DNA of 17,950 nucleotides from NCBI GenBank assembly GCA_019308985.1, contig JAFDHB010000162.1, positions 1 to 17,950 of the forward strand. Reading direction: 5' to 3'. The translations under genes and the position numbers were made by a program. Source of the DNA: Deltaproteobacteria bacterium (GTDB taxonomy: Bacteria; Desulfobacterota; DSM-4660; Desulfatiglandales; HGW-15). Below the pieces are notes generated by a model that ran no database searches, had not been told where the DNA came from, and saw only the letters and a program-made list of their open reading frames with translations. Positions 14,582-17,950 of this stretch are shown here, piece by piece; the first letter of the stretch is position 1; each line of letters begins with the position of its first letter.

Positions 14582-15386
14582 AAAGCTCCTCCTCACCCAG
14601 GTATGCCCTTGTCACCTCAGGATTATCCTGGACTTCTTTCGGGGTGCCGTCCGTGATTTTGTATCCGAAGTTGAGCACAAGAACCCTGTGAGAGATATCC
14701 ATGACCACGCCCATATCGTGCTCCACCAGGATACACGTGACCTTCCAGCGCTCTTCTTCGTTGATATCCAGGATGAAACGGGCCATATCCTCAACCTCTT
14801 CCAGGTTCAGCCCGGCCAAGGGTTCGTCCAGCAGGAGGAGTTCGGGTTCCAAGGCCAGGGCCCTTCCCAATTCAACCCTCTTTTGTAAACCGTAAGGTAG
14901 CATATGGACTGTCTTATCTCTGATACTTTCAATTTCGAGGAGGTCGATGATCTCTTCCTCAATGAACTTCCTGGCCTCCAGTTCTTCTTGTCTCGTCTTC
15001 CCTACATAAACCGAACCCCCCAATATCCCTGACTTGAGGTGGATATGTCTCCCGAGACGGATGTTGTCCAGGACGGTCATTCCCCCGAACAATTCGATTT
15101 TCTGAAAGGTCCTTGAAATCCCGAGAAGGGCGCGTTGGTGTGGCTTGAGGTCGTTGATGAGTCGGCCCTTGTAATAGATATTCCCTTTCTGGGGTCTGTA
15201 GAGTCCGTTTATGCAGTTCATCATGACCGTCTTGCCCGCCCCGTTAGGGCCGATGATAGAGTGAATCTCACCCTTGTTGACTTCCAGATCCACACCCGCA
15301 AGAGCCGCCACCTTGCCGAAGTACATGTGCAGATTCTCAAGTCTTAACAGGGTATCTCCTTGCTCTGAGTCTGCGGCATAGGCCAT
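14565..15386 (-). CDS. livG: LivG-type ABC transporter ATPase
   Basis: This is the second ATP-binding subunit of the importer and the first gene of the operon. From the ATG at 15386 it has 273 residues, and an adjacent TTG at 15389 is an alternative with equally good Shine-Dalgarno spacing (AGGAG). Walker A is GPNGAGKT (46-53). The signature region is the LivG-style LPYGLQKRVELGRAL, and Walker B is ELLLLDEP followed by LAGLNLEE. The switch histidine is in CILVEHDMGVV. The 3' end (EELYATRR) overlaps the ligase start by 17 bases. It works as a heterodimer with LivF. Confidence 0.95.
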   Translation of the reverse strand: MAYAADSEQGDTLLRLENLHMYFGKVAALAGVDLEVNKGEIHSIIGPNGAGKTVMMNCINGLYRPQKGNIYYKGRLINDLKPHQRALLGISRTFQKIELFGGMTVLDNIRLGRHIHLKSGILGGSVYVGKTRQEELEARKFIEEEIIDLLEIESIRDKTVHMLPYGLQKRVELGRALALEPELLLLDEPLAGLNLEEVEDMARFILDINEEERWKVTCILVEHDMGVVMDISHRVLVLNFGYKITDGTPKEVQDNPEVTRAYLGEEELYATRR

Positions 15387-15667
15387 CAATGAACTTCTCC
15401 TTTTTTGGTCTCCCGCGGAAAAGGCGAAAACCTTTCCCCTATGCTATTCTACCGGGCCTTTTTGGGGCATTGTTGATCTGCTGATAGGGCCGTTGAGCAA
15501 ACGGACACAGTAACCGCTGCGCAGGGCCAGGTCCGTTTCACCTTTGCTGCGAACCAGGCTCTCAAGCCGAAACAGACACTTGATGGTATTGAACAGAAAG
15601 ACTAGACCCCCCCTCCCGTCAAGGGTTCGCCTCTTCTCCCCAGAGAGAACGACATTAGAGAATACTG
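15387..15667 (-). promoter_or_regulatory. Long untranslated leader of the liv operon, with one hairpin
   Basis: About 290 bases separate the promoter candidate from livG, and no reading frame there is supported. An 8-bp inverted repeat, AAACGGAC (15499-15506) with GTCCGTTT (15531-15538), encloses a 24-base GC-rich loop containing CTGCGCAG. It could be a regulatory RNA fold, but no known riboswitch class is recognisable. Confidence 0.35.
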
Positions 15668-15684
15668 AAATGATTAGATCATTT
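15668..15684. promoter_or_regulatory. Operator-like 17-bp palindrome over the liv operon promoter
   Basis: AAATGAT-TAG-ATCATTT is a perfect 7-bp inverted repeat with a 3-base spacer. It overlaps the -10 hexamer of the candidate promoter at 15680-15708. The size and symmetry suit a dimeric repressor such as a TetR-, GntR- or MarR-family protein, but no regulator gene lies in this window. Confidence 0.5.
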
Positions 15685-15708
15685 ACTCGTTCCGGGACCT
15701 TTTGTCAA
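15680..15708 (-). promoter_or_regulatory. Candidate sigma70 promoter of the livG-ligase-livHMKF operon
   Basis: A perfect TTGACA -35 (complement of 15703-15708) is followed after exactly 17 bases by TAAATG (complement of 15680-15685). The -10 matches the consensus poorly (3 of 6). The -35 and spacing are ideal, and the operator-like palindrome starts inside the -10. Confidence 0.45.
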
Positions 15709-15871
15709 CTGCTTTCCTTGGCTAATGCACATTTCTGAAGAGGGGGAAGGGGGCTGGTCTCTGCGAAGGGGTCTTCAGTATCACCTGGGTTCGATATCCC
15801 TTAGGGAAAAACCGACAGGTAAGGGCCGTCAGCAAGCGAAATTCACCCTACACTGGGGAAGGCTCTGAGGA
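15709..15871. other. Gap between the liv promoter and the dGTPase-like gene
   Basis: I see no gene, strong hairpin or repeat between the dGTPase-like stop codon and the liv promoter. Readthrough from the upstream gene into the liv operon cannot be excluded because no clear terminator is present. Confidence 0.4.
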
Positions 15872-17041
15872 TCAAAAAGCTATGGCCCTTGCATCAGGTA
15901 CTATGTGTTTGTAACACTGGTCAAGAAAATATTTGTCCGTCATGCCGGCTATAAAATCTCGTACTATGCCCGCCGGAGATGTGTTTTTCTCATACTCGGG
16001 TGACATGCCGTCAAGATATTCCCTGTAGATATCAGACTCCCTATCTCCGGCTTCCATATCCCTAATATACTTTTCAAAGAGTAACTTGAACATGACCCTT
16101 ATCTTGGGGGTCTGTCTTTTGACCTGTTTGCTGGTGTAAATACGCTCCATGTTGAATTCCTTCAGTTGCCTCAAGGCCTCGCTCACTCTTAAGCTGAAAG
16201 AGACATAGGGCTTTTCCAGACTGTTGGAGACAAGGTCTTCCACCAGGGTGTAAACAATGCTGCCGTTGGTATCGCCTAAGACCTCGCGGCACAAATCGGG
16301 TATATCACTTCGACCTATAAGTCCGAGACGGATCGCATCCTCGATATCTCTGCCCACGTAACTGATGGTATCCGCCATTCTTACCACGCAGCCCTCCATG
16401 GTCATCGGCACGAGCTCGTGGGAAGGATCTTGTTCTTTCTGCCTGATCTCGGAGTCAAAGACCTCAAAATCCTTGTTCCTTTTAGGCGTGAGTGCCTGGG
16501 TGTGTACTTCGCCATCGTGACAGAGAATTCCATCCAGCACCTGGAGGCTCAAGTTCCAGCCCTTTCCTTTTCTCTCGATGTCTTCCAGGAATCTGACCCC
16601 TTGGACATTGTGGAGAAAGGGGCCTAGACCATATTGAGACGTAAGATCGGATAGGAATGACTCCCCGTCATGCCCGAAGGGGGTGTGGCCGATGTCATGG
16701 CCCAGCGCAATGGCCTCAATGAGGTCTTCGTTTAGGCGCAGGAGCCTGCCTATTGTCCGGGCGATCTTGGAAACCAGTTGTACGTGGAGCACCCTGTGCG
16801 TGATATGGTCATTCTTGATCAGATAGAAGACCTGTGTCTTATCAATGTACCTGGTGTAGGCCAGGGAGTGGAGAATCCGGTCCGCATCAAGTGAGAAGTT
16901 TTGTCTGTGACCACCCTCAACCGTATCCTCCGGCCTTCTCCTGATGGCCTCCCTGCTGGGACAGGCCCAAGGTGACAGATTTTTCACCTCGGACTCATCC
17001 AGTTGAAGTTTCAGATTCCTCAGACGCTCCCTCTGGTTCAA
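15872..17041 (-). CDS. dgt: dGTP triphosphohydrolase-like HD-domain protein
   Basis: This is a 389-residue HD-superfamily phosphohydrolase of the deoxynucleoside triphosphate triphosphohydrolase (dGTPase) type. Such enzymes split dNTPs into the nucleoside and tripolyphosphate. The metal ligands are visible: H82 (ITHRVLH), the HD pair at 115-116 (ALGHDIGHTPFGHDGE), and D224 (RMADTISY). The N-terminal SREAIRRRPEDTVEGGHRQNFSLDADRILHS, read in pieces, matches the family's conserved substrate-site region. The start is a TTG (17039-17041) that overlaps the TGA stop of the small upstream gene as TTGA, with GGAGG ten bases before it. No ATG occurs before the conserved part. The length is typical of the shorter dGTPase-like branch, so the true nucleotide preference is uncertain. 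Confidence 0.93.
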   Translation of the reverse strand: MNQRERLRNLKLQLDESEVKNLSPWACPSREAIRRRPEDTVEGGHRQNFSLDADRILHSLAYTRYIDKTQVFYLIKNDHITHRVLHVQLVSKIARTIGRLLRLNEDLIEAIALGHDIGHTPFGHDGESFLSDLTSQYGLGPFLHNVQGVRFLEDIERKGKGWNLSLQVLDGILCHDGEVHTQALTPKRNKDFEVFDSEIRQKEQDPSHELVPMTMEGCVVRMADTISYVGRDIEDAIRLGLIGRSDIPDLCREVLGDTNGSIVYTLVEDLVSNSLEKPYVSFSLRVSEALRQLKEFNMERIYTSKQVKRQTPKIRVMFKLLFEKYIRDMEAGDRESDIYREYLDGMSPEYEKNTSPAGIVRDFIAGMTDKYFLDQCYKHIVPDARAIAF

Positions 17042-17283
17042 TCCTTCTTGTCCTCCTTCTTGCCCTCATAGGCATTTTTCAGCTCCTTCCATATATTCCC
17101 CCCTCTCCTTGATATTGTCCCCTGAACCTTTTCAGTAAATATTCTCGATCTCTTTTCCAATTCTTCTTCCCCTGGAACCGGACGGCCTTCCCTCTTGTAT
17201 TTCCACCTGAACAGGGATTGGACCAGCTTTAGCTCCGCGTCCTTGGCCTTTTTCTTAAGGTCTTCTTTCATTTGGCTATCCAT
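17038..17283 (-). CDS. Small charged protein, translationally coupled to the dGTPase-like gene
   Basis: This is an 81-residue hydrophilic, lysine- and glutamate-rich protein with no signal peptide or membrane segment. Two predicted helices (MKEDLKKKAKDAELKLVQSL, then EEELEKRSRIFTEKVQ) flank a short basic loop, and the C-terminus is a charged tail (EGKKEDKKD). The stop codon shares bases with the TTG start of the following gene, a typical sign of coupled translation. The ATG at 17283 lacks a clear ribosome binding site, and a second ATG four codons later is an alternative start. I do not recognise the family. A good promoter lies about 120 bases upstream. Confidence 0.72.
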   Translation of the reverse strand: MDSQMKEDLKKKAKDAELKLVQSLFRWKYKREGRPVPGEEELEKRSRIFTEKVQGTISRRGGNIWKELKNAYEGKKEDKKD

Positions 17284-17400
17284 TGGGGAACAGGCTCTAA
17301 ATCATGAAATACTGTAACTCTACGAAGCCCAAAAAGAGGGGATCCCTGCCATTCAAGGAGCCCGTTTGAGAGATTTTCCTATCCAAAGGCATGCATAGAC

Positions 17401-17430
17401 AATATAATTAATTAGCGGGGTTGAGGTCAA
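17401..17430 (-). promoter_or_regulatory. Sigma70 promoter for the small protein-dgt pair
   Basis: On the minus strand TTGACC (17425-17430) and TATATT (17401-17406), each 5 of 6 to consensus, are separated by 18 bases with an AT-rich lead-in to the -10. Transcription would begin about 110 bases before the ATG at 17283. The rest of 17284-17600 shows nothing else I can assign. Confidence 0.65.
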
Positions 17431-17628
17431 TGAAAATACCGGGCAAATAGGGGGAAAATTGACCGGGAATTGGTGGGCCGAGGGTGGGTGGAAGGAATAG
17501 AGGGCAAGTCGCGCAAAAGGAAAAGTTTTCGGAATTTTCTTGAAAAGGGGCCCTTGAGATGTTAGAAGAAAAAATTTTGGAGTTTTTGCATCTTGAACCA
17601 ATAAATCTATTCGGAGGTTATTTGACAA

Positions 17629-17766
17629 ATGGCAAGAGTACACACGTTCAGAAGGTCCTCGGTGCCCGATAGGGTCTCATGGATTCTGAGCGGAGGGAAA
17701 AACCGAGGGGTAAAGGCCTTAGAAGCATTCTTTGGGCCGAGGAGGATTTCATGGCACAACCTATAG
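17629..17766 (+). CDS. Possible 45-residue upstream ORF overlapping the rpsB start
   Basis: A + strand ATG frame begins at 17629, runs 45 codons and ends with TAG at 17764-17766, 16 bases inside rpsB in another frame. GGAGG (17613-17617) lies 11 bases before the ATG, slightly far. The peptide starts [20 protein letters not shown] and is basic, ending with SWHNL. It resembles no protein I know. It could be a leader peptide that couples ribosome traffic to rpsB translation, or simply a chance open frame across the rpsB leader. Confidence 0.3.
   Translation: MARVHTFRRSSVPDRVSWILSGGKNRGVKALEAFFGPRRISWHNL
17657..17708 (+). promoter_or_regulatory. Stem-loop in the rpsB leader
   Basis: CCTCGGT (17657-17663) pairs with ACCGAGG (17702-17708), enclosing a smaller CTCA/TGAG stem (about 17676-17690). 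Ribosomal protein S2 is known in other bacteria to repress its own operon through the rpsB leader, so this fold is a candidate binding site. No sequence match to the known element is claimed. Confidence 0.35.
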
Positions 17767-17950
17767 TAAGCATGAAGGAACTTTTGGAGGCGGGAGTTCA
17801 TTTCGGGCATCAGACCAGGCGATGGAACCCCAAGATGAAGTCTTACATTTTCGGGTCGAGGAACGGAATCCACATTATCGACCTGCAAAAGACGGTGCAT
17901 CTTTTCGGTATAGCATATGATTTCATTGTCAAGACGGTTGCTGACGGTTA
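17751..17950 (+). CDS. rpsB: 30S ribosomal protein S2 (5' part)
   Basis: The frame from the ATG at 17751 runs to the window edge and encodes [20 protein letters not shown] followed by [26 protein letters not shown] read onward. This is the unmistakable N-terminus of ribosomal protein S2, with the conserved [16 protein letters not shown] and IHIIDL motifs. S2 is a structural protein of the small subunit. GGAGG (17741-17745) lies five bases before the ATG. About 66 codons are present. In related bacteria tsf and pyrH follow, but they would be outside this window. The gene is transcribed away from the dgt pair. Confidence 0.97.
   Translation, partial: MAQPIVSMKELLEAGVHFGHQTRRWNPKMKSYIFGSRNGIHIIDLQKTVHLFGIAYDFIVKTVADG

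Noticed and set aside
17315..17340. A TACGAAGCC string resembling the terminus of the three-copy repeat
   Set aside because: Only nine bases match and no internal hairpin or second terminus follows, so it is probably chance.
17621..17645. TTGACA near 17623 as the rpsB promoter
   Set aside because: No acceptable -10 lies 16-18 bases downstream, so I could not support a promoter there.

Overview
The window looks like a chromosomal piece of a Gram-negative, deltaproteobacterial-type anaerobe (Desulfobacterota, broadly the sulfate-reducer/syntroph group). The reasons are a two-subunit (alpha2beta2) glycyl-tRNA synthetase next to recO, a periplasmic-binding-protein transporter, a lipoprotein with a LEA14/WHy fold, a liv-type transporter operon containing an acyl-CoA synthetase, and strong Shine-Dalgarno sites. 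The lineage is inferred from gene content and protein style, not from a marker tree.

Layout: (1) 1-68, the tail of a + strand gene, possibly a class I methyltransferase. (2) 69-627, non-coding, ending in repeat copy A, which abuts the glyS stop codon. (3) 628-3956, glyQ and glyS on the minus strand, pushed apart by repeat copy B. (4) 4169-4378, a 69-residue unknown protein on the + strand. (5) 4379-4547, an AT-rich degenerate repeat between convergent genes. (6) 4548-5291, recO (-). (7) 5407-6933, an atypical AMP-forming acyl-CoA ligase (-). (8) 7039-7996, a LEA14-like lipoprotein gene (-) with a separate inverted-repeat element at each end. (9) 7990-15386, a liv-type operon on the minus strand read livG, acyl-CoA synthetase, livH, livM, livK, livF, interrupted between livM and livK by repeat copy C. 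(10) 15387-15871, a leader with a promoter and an operator-like palindrome. (11) 15872-17283, a small charged protein overlapping a dGTPase-like HD phosphohydrolase (-). (12) 17284-17750, a divergent control region with a possible 45-residue upstream reading frame. (13) 17751-17950, the start of rpsB (+).

The functional core is the liv-plus-ligase operon. A periplasmic binding protein captures a substrate, LivH/LivM with the ATPases LivG/LivF import it, and the ligase would activate an imported carboxylic acid as its CoA thioester. This gene order recurs in bacteria that use fatty or aromatic acids, so the cargo is more likely an organic acid than a branched-chain amino acid (inference).

The most unusual content is between the genes. 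There are three structured inverted-repeat families without coding capacity. One has three copies here, and one of those copies is flanked by a 10-bp direct repeat that looks like a target-site duplication. Several of these elements end at or inside the 3' end of a coding sequence. No transposase is present in the window.
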